DNA of 47,921 nt from Bacteroidota bacterium (GTDB taxonomy: Bacteria > Bacteroidota > Bacteroidia > Flavobacteriales > Weeksellaceae), in the NCBI GenBank assembly GCA_023419095.1, contig JAEZYN010000140.1:1-47921 (forward strand), in the 5' to 3' direction. The notes under the pieces are model-generated. The model made no database searches, was not told the DNA's origin, and saw nothing but the letters and a program-made list of their open reading frames with translations. Position numbers and translations under genes: made by a program. This document shows, in pieces, positions 1-9,433 of this stretch; position 1 is the stretch's first letter; each line of letters starts with the position of its first letter.

Positions 1-1421
1 GTATTTCCGTTGAACTCCACGCTTTCTTTGGGATTAAACAGCATTTTTTTGCGCGGATCCACCTTCAGCATAAAATATTTCAGCGCACCAATGCCTACCG
101 TTTCGTAGGATTTTTCTTTGTCGTCGGCTGAAAGTGCATCGAGTTTTCCGAGCTCTTCCGCTTTTTCCTTCGCGGTTTCGTACATTTCCTGCATCAGGTC
201 ATCGGCATCCACCACGGTGCTTTCACGGGATTTCATCTTGCCCTCCGGAAGTTCTACCATGCCGTAAGAAAGATGGTATAGATTGTCTGCCCAGCTATAG
301 CCGAGTTTTTTGAGAATTTTGAAGAGGACGTCAAAGTGGTAGTCCTGCTCATTACCTACCGTATAGATGAGTTTCTGGATATCGTTGTCCTTAAATCTCT
401 GAACTGCGGTGCCGAGATCCTGAGTCATGTACACGGAAGTTCCGTCGGAACGCAGCAATAGTTTTTCGTCGAGGCCTTCATCACGAAGATCGCACCAAAC
501 GGAACCGTCGTCCTTACGGTAAAGTACGCCATTCAGCAAGCCTTGCTGAATGATGTCTTTTCCTAAAATATAGGTCTCACTTTCATACTGTACCTGATCG
601 AAATCTACACCGAGTCTGTTATAGGTCTGGCTGAAGCCGTCGTAAACCCAGGAATTCATGGTTTGCCAGCATTCGCGCACGGCCGGATCGTTTTTCTCCC
701 AATTGAGCAGCATTTTCTGTGCTTCGAGCATGATTGGAGCCTGTTTTTTGGCTTCGTCTTCGGTTTTACCCTGCGCAACCAGTTCTGCTATTTCCTTTTT
801 GTACACTTTATCGAATTCTACATAATAGTTGCCGACAAATTTGTCACCTTTCAGCGAGAGTGAATCTGGTGTAGAGCCGTTCCCGAATTTTTCCCAGGCA
901 AGCATTGATTTGCAGATATGGATCCCGCGGTCGTTGATGATCTGCGTCTTAATCACATTATATCCGTCTGCTTTGAGAATCTCCGCAACGGAATATCCGA
1001 GGAGATTGTTCCGGATATGACCAAGGTGCAAAGGTTTGTTGGTATTCGGGGATGAGTACTCAATCATTACAGTTTGCTGCTTATCCGACGTTTGATCGAG
1101 GTTTTCTTTGGCTGAATAAAAATTATTCAGAAAAAAAGTGTTTTTGATCTTAAGATTTAGAAAACCATTTACCACATTGAAGCTTTCTACAAAATCTGAT
1201 TGCGTAAAAAGTGCATCGCCCAATTCAGTGGCAACGTGATCGGGTGTTTTTTTTACGATCCTGACGAGTGGAAATGTGACTACGCTGAAGTCGCCTTCGA
1301 AGCCGCTTTTATTTTGCTGTACTTCAAGCTTCAGGTTTTGTTTATGATTGAGATCGTCGATCTGAAAGACATTCTGGATAACTTCGTCGATCTTGTTTTC
1401 AATAATATTTTTGATATTCAT
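1..1421 (-). CDS. argS: Arginyl-tRNA synthetase, 5' part (C-terminus outside window)
   Basis: Class I aminoacyl-tRNA synthetase that charges tRNA-Arg with arginine in the cytoplasm. 473 codons are visible, reading off the left edge in frame. The N-terminal additional domain that recognises the tRNA D-loop is followed by the class I HIGH motif as HLGH at residues 132-135, in the context EYSSPNTNKPLHLGH. The KMSKS-equivalent loop is KMKSRES at 395-401. The anticodon-binding C-terminal domain lies outside the window. The ATG at 1421 is chosen because the N-terminus MNIKNIIENK looks like the family start and a TAnnTTTG box lies about 20 bp upstream. The gene is separated from the upstream susD by a terminator. 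Identification is secure; only completeness is unknown. Confidence 0.96.
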   Translation of the reverse strand, partial: MNIKNIIENKIDEVIQNVFQIDDLNHKQNLKLEVQQNKSGFEGDFSVVTFPLVRIVKKTPDHVATELGDALFTQSDFVESFNVVNGFLNLKIKNTFFLNNFYSAKENLDQTSDKQQTVMIEYSSPNTNKPLHLGHIRNNLLGYSVAEILKADGYNVIKTQIINDRGIHICKSMLAWEKFGNGSTPDSLSLKGDKFVGNYYVEFDKVYKKEIAELVAQGKTEDEAKKQAPIMLEAQKMLLNWEKNDPAVRECWQTMNSWVYDGFSQTYNRLGVDFDQVQYESETYILGKDIIQQGLLNGVLYRKDDGSVWCDLRDEGLDEKLLLRSDGTSVYMTQDLGTAVQRFKDNDIQKLIYTVGNEQDYHFDVLFKILKKLGYSWADNLYHLSYGMVELPEGKMKSRESTVVDADDLMQEMYETAKEKAEELGKLDALSADDKEKSYETVGIGALKYFMLKVDPRKKMLFNPKESVEFNGN

Positions 1422-1441
1422 AGTTTATCATTTTTCCAAAA

Positions 1442-1449
1442 CAAATATA
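1442..1449 (-). promoter_or_regulatory. Putative -7 box of argS promoter
   Basis: The minus strand reads TATATTTG, an exact match to the Bacteroidota -7 consensus TAnnTTTG, 20 bp before the argS ATG. No clear TTG at -33 is present because the susD terminator hairpin occupies that position, so the promoter is only half supported. Confidence 0.4.
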
Positions 1450-1454
1450 CGGAA

Positions 1455-1480
1455 ATAAAAAAACCGCCCGAAGGCGGTCT
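1455..1480 (-). terminator. Rho-independent terminator of the susCD transcript
   Basis: A 6-bp GC stem (ACCGCC at 1463-1468, GGCGGT at 1473-1478) with a CGAA tetraloop is followed on the minus strand by seven T. It begins about 25 bp after the susD stop and separates susCD from argS. Confidence 0.8.
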
Positions 1481-1503
1481 TATATTTCTAGTGAACGTCT
1501 AAA

Positions 1504-2934
1504 TTAATTTACGTCCCAGAATAACTTAGTAATCACTTTATCGCCACCGATTGCAGATGCTGCTGCGGTTACGTTAGCTTTGTTAAGTACGTACTCTTGG
1601 TCAGAGTAAATCATTCTTACAGGAACACCTTCCGTCTTAGAGTTTGGTGGATTCACGAATACTGGGTTATCCAGTCTTCTTGCAAATGTCCACGCTGCGA
1701 ATGGGCTGTCAAACAGAGCTACCCATGCCTCTTCTCCGATTGATTTTTTCCAGTTTGCTGCATCATATGGATGAGCTGCCAAATATGCCGCTGCGTCAGC
1801 AGTTGATACACCGTTAAGTTCCATTGAAGTGAGAACAGCTTGATTATAAAGTGTTACAGCTGTACCCCCAACATTGAAACCTCTTTGCGCAGCCTCAGCT
1901 CTCATAAACAATACTTCTTCGTATCCAAGATATTTAGCAGGACCGTCAGCCGCTAAGAAGAAATCGGTAAGGTGAGACTTGCCGTTGAACGGATTAAGCG
2001 ATCCGAATACACCGCCTACCCATGCGCCGTTTACCTGCGTAAACCACGTCTCTCTACGAGGGTCGTTTTTAGCATTCATGGTGTTGATCAACAATTCAGA
2101 TGGAACAAAGTCATTTCTACCTGAAGCAACTAAGTCATCATATATAGGATTGTTAAACGTACCTCCTGCAAATTGTAAAGTATAAGCTTCCTCATCAGAT
2201 GAAATTACACCACTTGCGTAAGCAGATTCGGCAGCAGCTTTAGCAGCAGCAGGATCGGTGTCTGCAAGGTTAAGAGCAAGTCTTAGTTTTACAGAGTTAG
2301 CCAAATGTTTCCATTTAGTCATATCGCCTCCGTAAACAAGGTCGCCACTTCCGTAACCATCAGCGCTTTCATTGATTGTCGCAACAACAGCTGTAATTCT
2401 TGAAAGCAGGTCTGTATAGATCGCTTTGTCGTCGTCATACTTCGGTGCGAAATTACCTTCATCTGCTTTTAGGGCGTCAAAATAAGGAATGTCACCATAA
2501 GTATTCACAAGGTTTTCCCAAACAACAATCTGAGAGATCTCAAGTGTTGCATTCATATTAGTTCTAATTACTTCTGAAGCTACTGGTTCTGCTACCAGGT
2601 TTTTCTTTGCCGTCTCATAGTTGTTCAGGGAGTATACGTACATCCTGTTCCAGTGGTTACGAGGCTGGTTTCTGGTAATTAAATCATAGTTTGTTTCATC
2701 AGTGTATGTAGTTTCTGCCCACTGCTGTACAAAAAATCTATAATTATTAAAGTTTACACTACCTGTATGCGTGTAGTAAAAGAACTGTTGCTGACCCATT
2801 GCTAAAAGTGTCTCCGACGGTAAAATCGCAGGCTGCTTTGGGTTTTCATTCAAAGAAAGCAAGTCTCTTTGACAAGATGAAAGACTGATCGCAGCCAATG
2901 CACCTATTATGAGTTTATTGAATATTTTTTTCAT
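1504..2934 (-). CDS. SusD/RagB-like outer-membrane nutrient-binding lipoprotein
   Basis: Surface lipoprotein that forms the lid and substrate-binding partner of a SusC-type TonB-dependent transporter. Residues 1-20 form a lipoprotein signal peptide ending in the lipobox LSSC, with Cys21 as the predicted lipidated residue. The mature start, with LNENPKQP and then ILPSETLLAMGQQQ, is typical of the SusD-like_2 (PF12771) branch, mostly alpha-helical TPR-like. At 476 aa it is a usual family length. It starts 10 bp after the susC stop, so the two are surely one operon, and a terminator follows. The substrate cannot be read from the sequence. No glycosidase, protease or regulator is adjacent, so peptide or small-oligomer uptake is as likely as glycan uptake. 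Confidence 0.92.
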   Translation of the reverse strand: MKKIFNKLIIGALAAISLSSCQRDLLSLNENPKQPAILPSETLLAMGQQQFFYYTHTGSVNFNNYRFFVQQWAETTYTDETNYDLITRNQPRNHWNRMYVYSLNNYETAKKNLVAEPVASEVIRTNMNATLEISQIVVWENLVNTYGDIPYFDALKADEGNFAPKYDDDKAIYTDLLSRITAVVATINESADGYGSGDLVYGGDMTKWKHLANSVKLRLALNLADTDPAAAKAAAESAYASGVISSDEEAYTLQFAGGTFNNPIYDDLVASGRNDFVPSELLINTMNAKNDPRRETWFTQVNGAWVGGVFGSLNPFNGKSHLTDFFLAADGPAKYLGYEEVLFMRAEAAQRGFNVGGTAVTLYNQAVLTSMELNGVSTADAAAYLAAHPYDAANWKKSIGEEAWVALFDSPFAAWTFARRLDNPVFVNPPNSKTEGVPVRMIYSDQEYVLNKANVTAAASAIGGDKVITKLFWDVN

Positions 2935-2944
2935 TTTATTAATC

Positions 2945-5900
2945 TTAGAATTTTAATGTAACATTTAACCCGATATCTCTTGTAGTTGGCAGAGAACCGA
3001 TAGACCATCCGTATGATCTGTTTCCACCGCCTACCATGTTTTCAGGATCAGCATATGGTAGGTTTTTAGAAATAATCCAAAGGTTTCTACCAACAAGTGA
3101 AACTTTAGCTTCTCTTACAAACGTACCAGCGATCAAAGATTGCGGTAAAGTGTACCCGATTGATGCTTCTCTCAATTTCACATAAGAACCGTCGTAAACG
3201 AAACGTGAGTTTGGCATTCTGGAGTAACCGTCAAGTGAACCGAACGCGGTTGGGTTAGCAGTTACAGTGGTGTTTACATTACCATTCGGGTTTACACCTG
3301 GCCAGATAACACCTTCTTCTCTGACATTTCCTACAGCAGTTTCTTCATAAAGACCTGTTGCAAGCCCGTAGTACATATCAGTTGAGAATACATCTCCACC
3401 CTGTCTGATATCAATCAGGAAGCTTGCAGAAATTCCTTTGTAGTTAAGGCTGTTTCTGATACCACCAATCCAATCAGGGGTTACGTTACCAATAATTTGG
3501 TTACCCTGACGTAAATAATATCCTGTAGTTGGGTTGATTACCGGCTGACCGTTTAACCATACATAGTCACTACCTACCAAGGTTCCCCAAGCTTCTCCTT
3601 CACGTGCGTTAAGTGATACACCTCCCTGGAATGAGCTTATGAGTACGTTTGACACATCAGAAAACTCATTGTGAAGCAGTTCTACGACTTTGTTTCTGTT
3701 CTGAGACCAGTTAAGATCAATATTCCACTGGAAGTCCTGAGTCTTGAATGGAACTAACCCTAATTGTACTTCGTAACCCCAGTTATCAATCTGTCCTGCG
3801 TTTACAGAAGCAGTTGTGATACCTGCAGCTGAAGAAACTGGAAGGTTTGGAAGAATTTGGTTAAAAGTTTGTGTTTTGTAGTAGGCAACATCAAATGTTA
3901 CACGGTTGTTAAATAAACTACCTTCTGTACCGATTTCAAATTCTTTTGCTCTTTGCGGTAAAAGATTTGCGTTTGGCTGGCGTGTCTGTGAATTTGAAAG
4001 ACCTACATCACCGAAGAATCCTGCTGCGTTGTAGTAATACTGCAATTGAAGTGGGTCTGCAGTGCTTCCTACCTCAGCGTAGTTCGCACGAAGTTTCCAG
4101 AATCTAAGCCAACTTGGTTTCACCAATTCAGACAGGATTAAAGCACCAGTAACAGAGCCGTATCCGTATACATTGTTACCTGCCGGAAGCGTTGAACTTT
4201 CATCCACACGGTAAGTACCGTCAAGATAGAAGATGTTGTAGAAATCAAATGATGCTGAAGCATATCCGGAGTTTGTTTGCGTTGTCCACTCAGTTTCTGC
4301 TGGTGCCAGTGTAGGCGCTGCTGTATTTGAAAGGCTATAAAGATTTCTAAGTACTAAACCTCCTTCAGTAGTAGCATAAAGAGAATTGTAGTAATTTCTT
4401 CTGATCGTTCCACCTAATACACCGCTTACATTGATGTTATCTGTAATATCAAACTTATAGTTACCGATCAAATCGTAGTTTACCTCATTACGCTGTACGT
4501 CTTGTCTTCCATATCCTGATTCTACGGAGTTACCTGCAGCACCGAAAGTCTGCGCAAGTGAACCAACTGCCAATCTGTTTCCGATGCTCAGCTGTGATCT
4601 GTCATATGAAACTCTACCCATCACGTTGATGTTATTGGTGAAGTCATACGTCAAAGATGCAATGCTAAAGCTTCGGTTTCTCTTGTCTGTTGGATAACTT
4701 TCGTACACTTGGAAATAAGGGTTATTCCAGAAAATAGGACGGATGTTACTGGAATCATAAGGGTTCCAGGTAATGTTACCGTAGTTATTCGCCGCCGTTG
4801 GATTTGCCGCATTTCTAAAATAAGCGTCTCTCAGGGAAAGAACATCTACGTTGGTCTGCCACCATTGTCTGAAACCAGACATAATGTTATCACTATACCC
4901 TGTGGTGTTTCTACCTTTCGTATCCTGAAGTGTTAGTGTTGTATAGAAAGAAGAATGCAATTTTGGCGTAAAGTCAAAATTTGCTTTTAATGAGAATGTA
5001 TTCTTAGCCATACTTGAGTTTGGCATCAAACCGTTCATAGTAAGGTTGTCATAAGAAAACATCAAATTACGGTCACGGTTTCCTTTTTGAAGCGTTACCG
5101 TATTCGAATACGTAAACGGAGTTTCAAAGAAGGTAATAGGACCGTTCTTTGCAGCTACCCAAGGCGTTGCTTTACCGTAGTTAGGCGACGTTGGGTCCAG
5201 GGATTCCCATTGATAAACTAAGAGGTTCGGATCGAACATTGGTCCCCAAGAAGCATCTTCTGCAAAGTTTGCATAATAGTTTCCGTCCGGGGCAGGATCT
5301 TCTGTGTAAAATGACATATCATATCCACCTCCATACTTATTTTGGTATTTTGGGAATGTGCTTTTGTCGATAAATCCAGCCTGAACTGAAGAAGACCAGC
5401 TTACGCCCCAAGATCCGTCATCATTTCCTCTACCGTTCTTGGTAGTAATCAAAATAACACCGTTCAGACCTCTCTCACCGTATAAAGCGGATGCAGCTGC
5501 ACCTTTCAATACGTTGATCGACTGTACGTCTTCCTGGTTGATATCGGCCAGCGCGTTACCGTAGTCAGTGGAGAAACCATAAGTAGAACTGTTGTCTACC
5601 GGTGAACCATCGATCACGATGAGTGGGTTACCACCACCGATTCCTTTGATACCTCTGATCACAAGGTTAGAGCTACCCCCGAAGTTACTGTTTGTAGTAA
5701 CATTCAGACCTGCAACCTTACCGGAGAGTTGCGCTGCAATGTTTCCGGTGTTAGTGGTGCCCTCGGTGAGCGCACTACTGTTCACCTCCTGAGAGGCATA
5801 ACCTAAGGATTTCTTCTCTCTTTTAATACCAAGGGCAGTTACTACCACACCCTCGATATCCTGCGTTCTCGCTGTGTCAACCTGCGCATTCACCAAGGCG

Positions 5901-5950
5901 AATGATGAAGTCAAAACTACTGCTAAAACGCTTGTTGTTAGTTTCTTCAT
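2945..5950 (-). CDS. SusC/RagA-family TonB-linked outer-membrane transporter
   Basis: Outer-membrane beta-barrel that imports a substrate captured by the SusD partner, powered by TonB-ExbBD. It has a signal peptide (about residues 1-22, ending VNAQ) and then directly a TonB-box-like stretch DIEGVVVTALGIKREKK. The plug follows (about 45-165; GVILITTKNGR marks the end of the SusC plug), then a large barrel ending in the aromatic C-terminus LNVTLKF. It lacks the roughly 80-residue carboxypeptidase-D-like (CNA-B) domain that many SusC proteins carry before the plug. At 1001 aa it matches the short form. It is the first gene of a susC-susD operon, with a promoter probably in the divergent gap to rnhB. 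The substrate is unknown. Confidence 0.94.
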   Translation of the reverse strand: MKKLTTSVLAVVLTSSFALVNAQVDTARTQDIEGVVVTALGIKREKKSLGYASQEVNSSALTEGTTNTGNIAAQLSGKVAGLNVTTNSNFGGSSNLVIRGIKGIGGGNPLIVIDGSPVDNSSTYGFSTDYGNALADINQEDVQSINVLKGAAASALYGERGLNGVILITTKNGRGNDDGSWGVSWSSSVQAGFIDKSTFPKYQNKYGGGYDMSFYTEDPAPDGNYYANFAEDASWGPMFDPNLLVYQWESLDPTSPNYGKATPWVAAKNGPITFFETPFTYSNTVTLQKGNRDRNLMFSYDNLTMNGLMPNSSMAKNTFSLKANFDFTPKLHSSFYTTLTLQDTKGRNTTGYSDNIMSGFRQWWQTNVDVLSLRDAYFRNAANPTAANNYGNITWNPYDSSNIRPIFWNNPYFQVYESYPTDKRNRSFSIASLTYDFTNNINVMGRVSYDRSQLSIGNRLAVGSLAQTFGAAGNSVESGYGRQDVQRNEVNYDLIGNYKFDITDNINVSGVLGGTIRRNYYNSLYATTEGGLVLRNLYSLSNTAAPTLAPAETEWTTQTNSGYASASFDFYNIFYLDGTYRVDESSTLPAGNNVYGYGSVTGALILSELVKPSWLRFWKLRANYAEVGSTADPLQLQYYYNAAGFFGDVGLSNSQTRQPNANLLPQRAKEFEIGTEGSLFNNRVTFDVAYYKTQTFNQILPNLPVSSAAGITTASVNAGQIDNWGYEVQLGLVPFKTQDFQWNIDLNWSQNRNKVVELLHNEFSDVSNVLISSFQGGVSLNAREGEAWGTLVGSDYVWLNGQPVINPTTGYYLRQGNQIIGNVTPDWIGGIRNSLNYKGISASFLIDIRQGGDVFSTDMYYGLATGLYEETAVGNVREEGVIWPGVNPNGNVNTTVTANPTAFGSLDGYSRMPNSRFVYDGSYVKLREASIGYTLPQSLIAGTFVREAKVSLVGRNLWIISKNLPYADPENMVGGGNRSYGWSIGSLPTTRDIGLNVTLKF

Positions 5951-5974
5951 ATCAAATTAAATTTTTCATTGTCA

Positions 5975-6005
5975 CAAATGTGCAAAACTTTCACAATATG
6001 AACAA
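5975..6005 (-). promoter_or_regulatory. Possible susC promoter (one mismatch)
   Basis: On the minus strand TTG (complement of 6003-6005) is followed after 20 bp by CACATTTG (complement of 5975-5982), one mismatch from TAnnTTTG. It lies back to back with the rnhB promoter. Weak support. Confidence 0.35.
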
Positions 6006-6010
6006 GACTT

Positions 6011-6036
6011 TTGTTAAAAAATTCTTAATAACTTTG
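6011..6036 (+). promoter_or_regulatory. Putative rnhB promoter
   Basis: TAACTTTG at 6029-6036 matches the -7 consensus exactly. TTG at 6011-6013 lies 15 bp upstream, slightly short of the usual 17-23. The implied transcription start near 6043 is downstream of the far-upstream ATG at 5902 and supports the start at 6085. Confidence 0.55.
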
Positions 6037-6084
6037 CGGAATTGTATATGTGATAATTATGCGGCAAATAATCATCCCGATTTT

Positions 6085-6687
6085 ATGGAATTAATAGCAA
6101 AATGGTCTGAAAATTATATTGAGGCAGGTTGTGACGAAGTGGGTCGCGGCTGTTTGTCGGGTCCTGTAGTTGCGGCGGCCGTTATTTTGGATGAAAATTT
6201 TGTGCAAAATTTGGTTAACGATTCCAAAAAACTTAATGCCAAAACCCGCACTTATCTTGATGGCTATATAAAGGACAACGTGAAGGATTTCGCCATTGCA
6301 GAACTTCCGCCAAGACATATTGATGAACACAATATTCTTAATGCAAGCATTCAAGCAATGCACAAAGCACTGGACGGCCTCAAGATGGCACCTCAACTTA
6401 TCCTTGTTGATGGGAACCGGTTTCATCCGTATAACCTGATTCCGCATCATTGCATCGTGAAGGGTGATGAACTTGTGCTCTCGATTGCCTGCGCCTCCAT
6501 ACTGGCCAAAAACTACCGGGATAAACTCATGATAGAGCTGCATGATCAGTTTCCGCATTATGGATGGAATACCAATATGGGTTATGCAACACGGGAACAC
6601 CGTGAAGCACTTACAAAATACGGTCCCACGGAACATCACCGACAGACATTCCGCCTCGATTATACAAAGGATGCCTGTAATTTGTAA
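6085..6687 (+). CDS. rnhB: Ribonuclease HII
   Basis: Endonuclease that cleaves the RNA strand of RNA-DNA hybrids and starts removal of misincorporated ribonucleotides. The family signature CDEVGRGCLSGPVVAAAVIL is at residues 16-35, with catalytic Asp17 and Glu18. The third acidic residue is Asp109 in LILVDGNRF, and a fourth acidic position lies in GDE (Asp128), followed by SIACASILAKNYRD. The frame stays open upstream to an ATG at 5902, but that would overlap susC and precede the promoter. The ATG at 6085 gives 200 aa, the normal family length. It is a stand-alone gene divergent from susC. Identification is secure. Confidence 0.95.
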   Translation: MELIAKWSENYIEAGCDEVGRGCLSGPVVAAAVILDENFVQNLVNDSKKLNAKTRTYLDGYIKDNVKDFAIAELPPRHIDEHNILNASIQAMHKALDGLKMAPQLILVDGNRFHPYNLIPHHCIVKGDELVLSIACASILAKNYRDKLMIELHDQFPHYGWNTNMGYATREHREALTKYGPTEHHRQTFRLDYTKDACNL

Positions 6688-6784
6688 ATATGCATATATA
6701 ATTTAGCCAACTTTCCGTTTCTTTGTTGAGCGCACACAGTACAGAAAAATTAAAAATTTCGTTCATTACCTGCGCAGAAAACAA

Positions 6785-9343
6785 ATGAACCGCCTATTCA
6801 ATAAACTTTTCTTGTCATTTCTGGTAATGTTCTTCTGCCTGTGCGGAAGGATGAATGCCCAGCTGGATCTTGAACATTGGTTTCCGCCGTTTCTGCAGTC
6901 TTCGGTTGGCAATACCACTGTAACTTCCGTTCGCCTTTTTCTCAGTACAGATAAAGTTCAACCTTTCAAGGTGAGACTTTACAATAATAATCAATTAGTG
7001 GAAGAATTTACATTAAGTAAGTCCCAACCCATCGATTATGTAGTGCCGGATGACTCAAAGATTCGCGCTACCGTAAAAACCAATACAATGCGTCCAACGA
7101 CGATGGGTTACCATCTGGCGGGAGAAAAAAGTTTCTATGCGAGTATCAGGATGTATGGTCTTCCTATTTCTGAAATGATTGCTTCTAAAGGAAAATCAGC
7201 GCTTGGCACCCGTTTTTTTGTGGTTAATGATCAAACGATTTTATATGACGAAGAGGAGCCGAATGGAACAAGAAAATTTATGATGAACTATCAGGCCTCC
7301 ATCATGGCATTGGAAGATAACACCAAGATTAAAGTCAGCAATTTCGATAAGCGGCTTGTATTTGCAAATGGTGATTCTTCGGACGAACTTAATTTTACAC
7401 TAAATAAGGGCCAGTCTTATATCGTGGCAGCAATAAAAAGTGACAATCCCACACCCAATAACCCAATACCGGTTTTAGATGATAATGATCCCAACTTAAT
7501 TGGCGCCCAAATTACTTCCGATAAGAAGATTGTTGTGAGCAACGGTAATTTCCTAAGCCAGGGAATTGGTGATGTTGGACAAAATATTAATCTTGATCAA
7601 AGTTTGCCGCTTTCACGGATCGGCAAGGAATATTTCATCGCGAACGGACTCACTTTTGCCGATGGTTTCATGGAGAAAATGGTAATGGTGGCCACGGAAA
7701 ACAATACCGAAATCTTCCTGAATGATGAGTCTCAGCCTTCCAAAGTTTTGAATGAAGGCGAATATTACATCGGTCCGGGACCGCGTATCAAAAAATTTAT
7801 AGGCGGTTCGCAACCTTCGTTTACCAATTCCGCGACGAAGACTATTGATACAAAAGGGATCTATCTTCGCGCGTCCAAGCCTTTGTATGTATTCCAGATG
7901 ATTGGTGGTTTTCAGGATATGCCGGTGAGAATGGCGCCCGATAACACGCCACGAACCAGCGCGATGATGTTTTCTTACCCAATAGACAAAGATTATCTGC
8001 CGGATATCCGACAGAAATTATCGAACACCATGGTCATACCCAAAATAGATGTGCTGGCCGGTCGCGCACTTGATAATAAAATTACACTGAAAACACCTAC
8101 GGGTGCAAACGTGAAAGTGAATAACGTGGCGATTCCCGCATCCGACTTTTCTCCGATCGTTGGTAAGCCGGGATGGTCCTACTGGTCACGCTTTCAGCTT
8201 AATGGTGATTTTGAGGTGACTTCCGACAAAAGTATCAATGTAGATTATACCGGGGGCTATATATTTTCAGGACTTGCGGGAAGCTACACAGGGTTTTCTA
8301 ATGATCCTTTTATCATAAGAAATGGAAACTGCATTCAGGAAAATGTAATCCTCACACTTAATAATACAGATTTTGCACATTTTCAGTGGCAACTCAACGG
8401 TGTGGATATACCCAGCGCCAATTCTTCGGCTTATACACCCATAACTCCCGGAAGCTATACCTGCGTACTTTCTTATATGGATTTTAAATTTACCACTGCC
8501 GCAGAAACCGTTGTCGATTGCCCCTACACAGTTTCAACCAGGAATCTGGGAACCAAATGTCCGGATTTTACGCTGCAACCCGAATTTTCAGCGCCAAATC
8601 AATCATTGCCCATCGTGTCGGTAGAAATTATGACGCAGCCTTTGAAGGGAAAAGTAACGTTTGACGGTTCTGTCTTTAATATAGTGCCACTGGCAGATTT
8701 CTCAGGTCCCGACCGGTTTGTGTATAAAATTACGGCCTCCACCGGATTTTATGAAGTTGTAAAAGTGCAGTACACAGTTCTGCCACGGCCGCTGGGTGAT
8801 ATTAAAGAATTTATTATTCCGGGCGCGACAGTGGAGCCGAATTTCTACTTCAACCTGATTTCTGCGATAAATAACTCCAATGGTGAGGATTTTACCTTTT
8901 TTGAAACGGAAGCCGACGCGTTAGCAGGTCAAAATTCAATAACAGATCCACTGAATTATAGTGTGTTGGAAGAAAAACTGATTTATGTAAAAATTAAAAA
9001 TGCTGCCGGATGTACAGCGGTTAAAAGCTTTTTATTATCTATTCCGCCGAAACCCCCGGTAAGCGTTTCAACTTATAATGTACTAACGCCCAATGCGGAT
9101 GGGTTTAATGATGTATGGGATTATTCCGCACTCGAGCCGCTAAACCTTTTAGATTTGAAAATATATGACCGCAAGGGAATTCTTGTTTTCGCACATCAAA
9201 AGAATGGAAAGTTTCAATGGAACGGAAAAAATCAAACTAATCATCCGGTGCCCAGCGGTACTTACTGGGTGGTTTATCAGTACACGGATTCGGGTGGTGA
9301 ATTAATCCAGAAGCATCAGTGGATTTTGGTTAAAAATTTTTAG
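6785..9343 (+). CDS. Secreted IgGFc-binding-domain protein with type B type IX sorting domain
   Basis: Large exported protein of 852 aa. A signal peptide covers about residues 1-25 (FFCLCGRMNAQ). Roughly residues 120-480 resemble the IgGFc-binding N-terminal domain (PF17517), a beta-rich module named from a mammalian mucin-like protein; in bacteria its ligand is unknown. A middle region (about 500-760) looks like Ig/cadherin-type repeats. The C-terminal 85 residues are a gliding-motility-associated (CHU_C, type B) type IX sorting domain: LTPNADGFNDVW, then IYDRKGILVF, WNGK and VPSGTYWVVYQY. The protein should therefore be exported by Sec and moved across the outer membrane by the type IX system. 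A convergent terminator follows. Ligand binding is inference from the domain name only. Confidence 0.85.
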   Translation: MNRLFNKLFLSFLVMFFCLCGRMNAQLDLEHWFPPFLQSSVGNTTVTSVRLFLSTDKVQPFKVRLYNNNQLVEEFTLSKSQPIDYVVPDDSKIRATVKTNTMRPTTMGYHLAGEKSFYASIRMYGLPISEMIASKGKSALGTRFFVVNDQTILYDEEEPNGTRKFMMNYQASIMALEDNTKIKVSNFDKRLVFANGDSSDELNFTLNKGQSYIVAAIKSDNPTPNNPIPVLDDNDPNLIGAQITSDKKIVVSNGNFLSQGIGDVGQNINLDQSLPLSRIGKEYFIANGLTFADGFMEKMVMVATENNTEIFLNDESQPSKVLNEGEYYIGPGPRIKKFIGGSQPSFTNSATKTIDTKGIYLRASKPLYVFQMIGGFQDMPVRMAPDNTPRTSAMMFSYPIDKDYLPDIRQKLSNTMVIPKIDVLAGRALDNKITLKTPTGANVKVNNVAIPASDFSPIVGKPGWSYWSRFQLNGDFEVTSDKSINVDYTGGYIFSGLAGSYTGFSNDPFIIRNGNCIQENVILTLNNTDFAHFQWQLNGVDIPSANSSAYTPITPGSYTCVLSYMDFKFTTAAETVVDCPYTVSTRNLGTKCPDFTLQPEFSAPNQSLPIVSVEIMTQPLKGKVTFDGSVFNIVPLADFSGPDRFVYKITASTGFYEVVKVQYTVLPRPLGDIKEFIIPGATVEPNFYFNLISAINNSNGEDFTFFETEADALAGQNSITDPLNYSVLEEKLIYVKIKNAAGCTAVKSFLLSIPPKPPVSVSTYNVLTPNADGFNDVWDYSALEPLNLLDLKIYDRKGILVFAHQKNGKFQWNGKNQTNHPVPSGTYWVVYQYTDSGGELIQKHQWILVKNF

Positions 9344-9386
9344 ACTGATGTCCAGACTTTAGAAATGACGGTTTAATTTTAATAAA

Positions 9387-9415
9387 AAAGCCGCTTCAGT
9401 AAAATAGGCGGCTTT
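9387..9415. terminator. Bidirectional terminator between the T9SS protein gene and yidC
   Basis: An 8-bp stem (AAAGCCGC at 9387-9394, GCGGCTTT at 9408-9415) is flanked by an A-run on the left and a T-rich stretch on the right, so it can serve both converging genes. Confidence 0.8.
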
Positions 9416-9433
9416 ATTTAATTATGAAAATTC

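Noticed and set aside
5902..6084. Longer N-terminus for RNase HII from the ATG at 5902
   Set aside because: Would overlap the susC 5' end, precede the TAACTTTG promoter and add 61 residues unlike the family.
6091..6639. 182-codon open frame on the minus strand opposite rnhB
   Set aside because: It mirrors the conserved rnhB coding sequence, has no recognisable family, and its composition follows the codon positions of rnhB.
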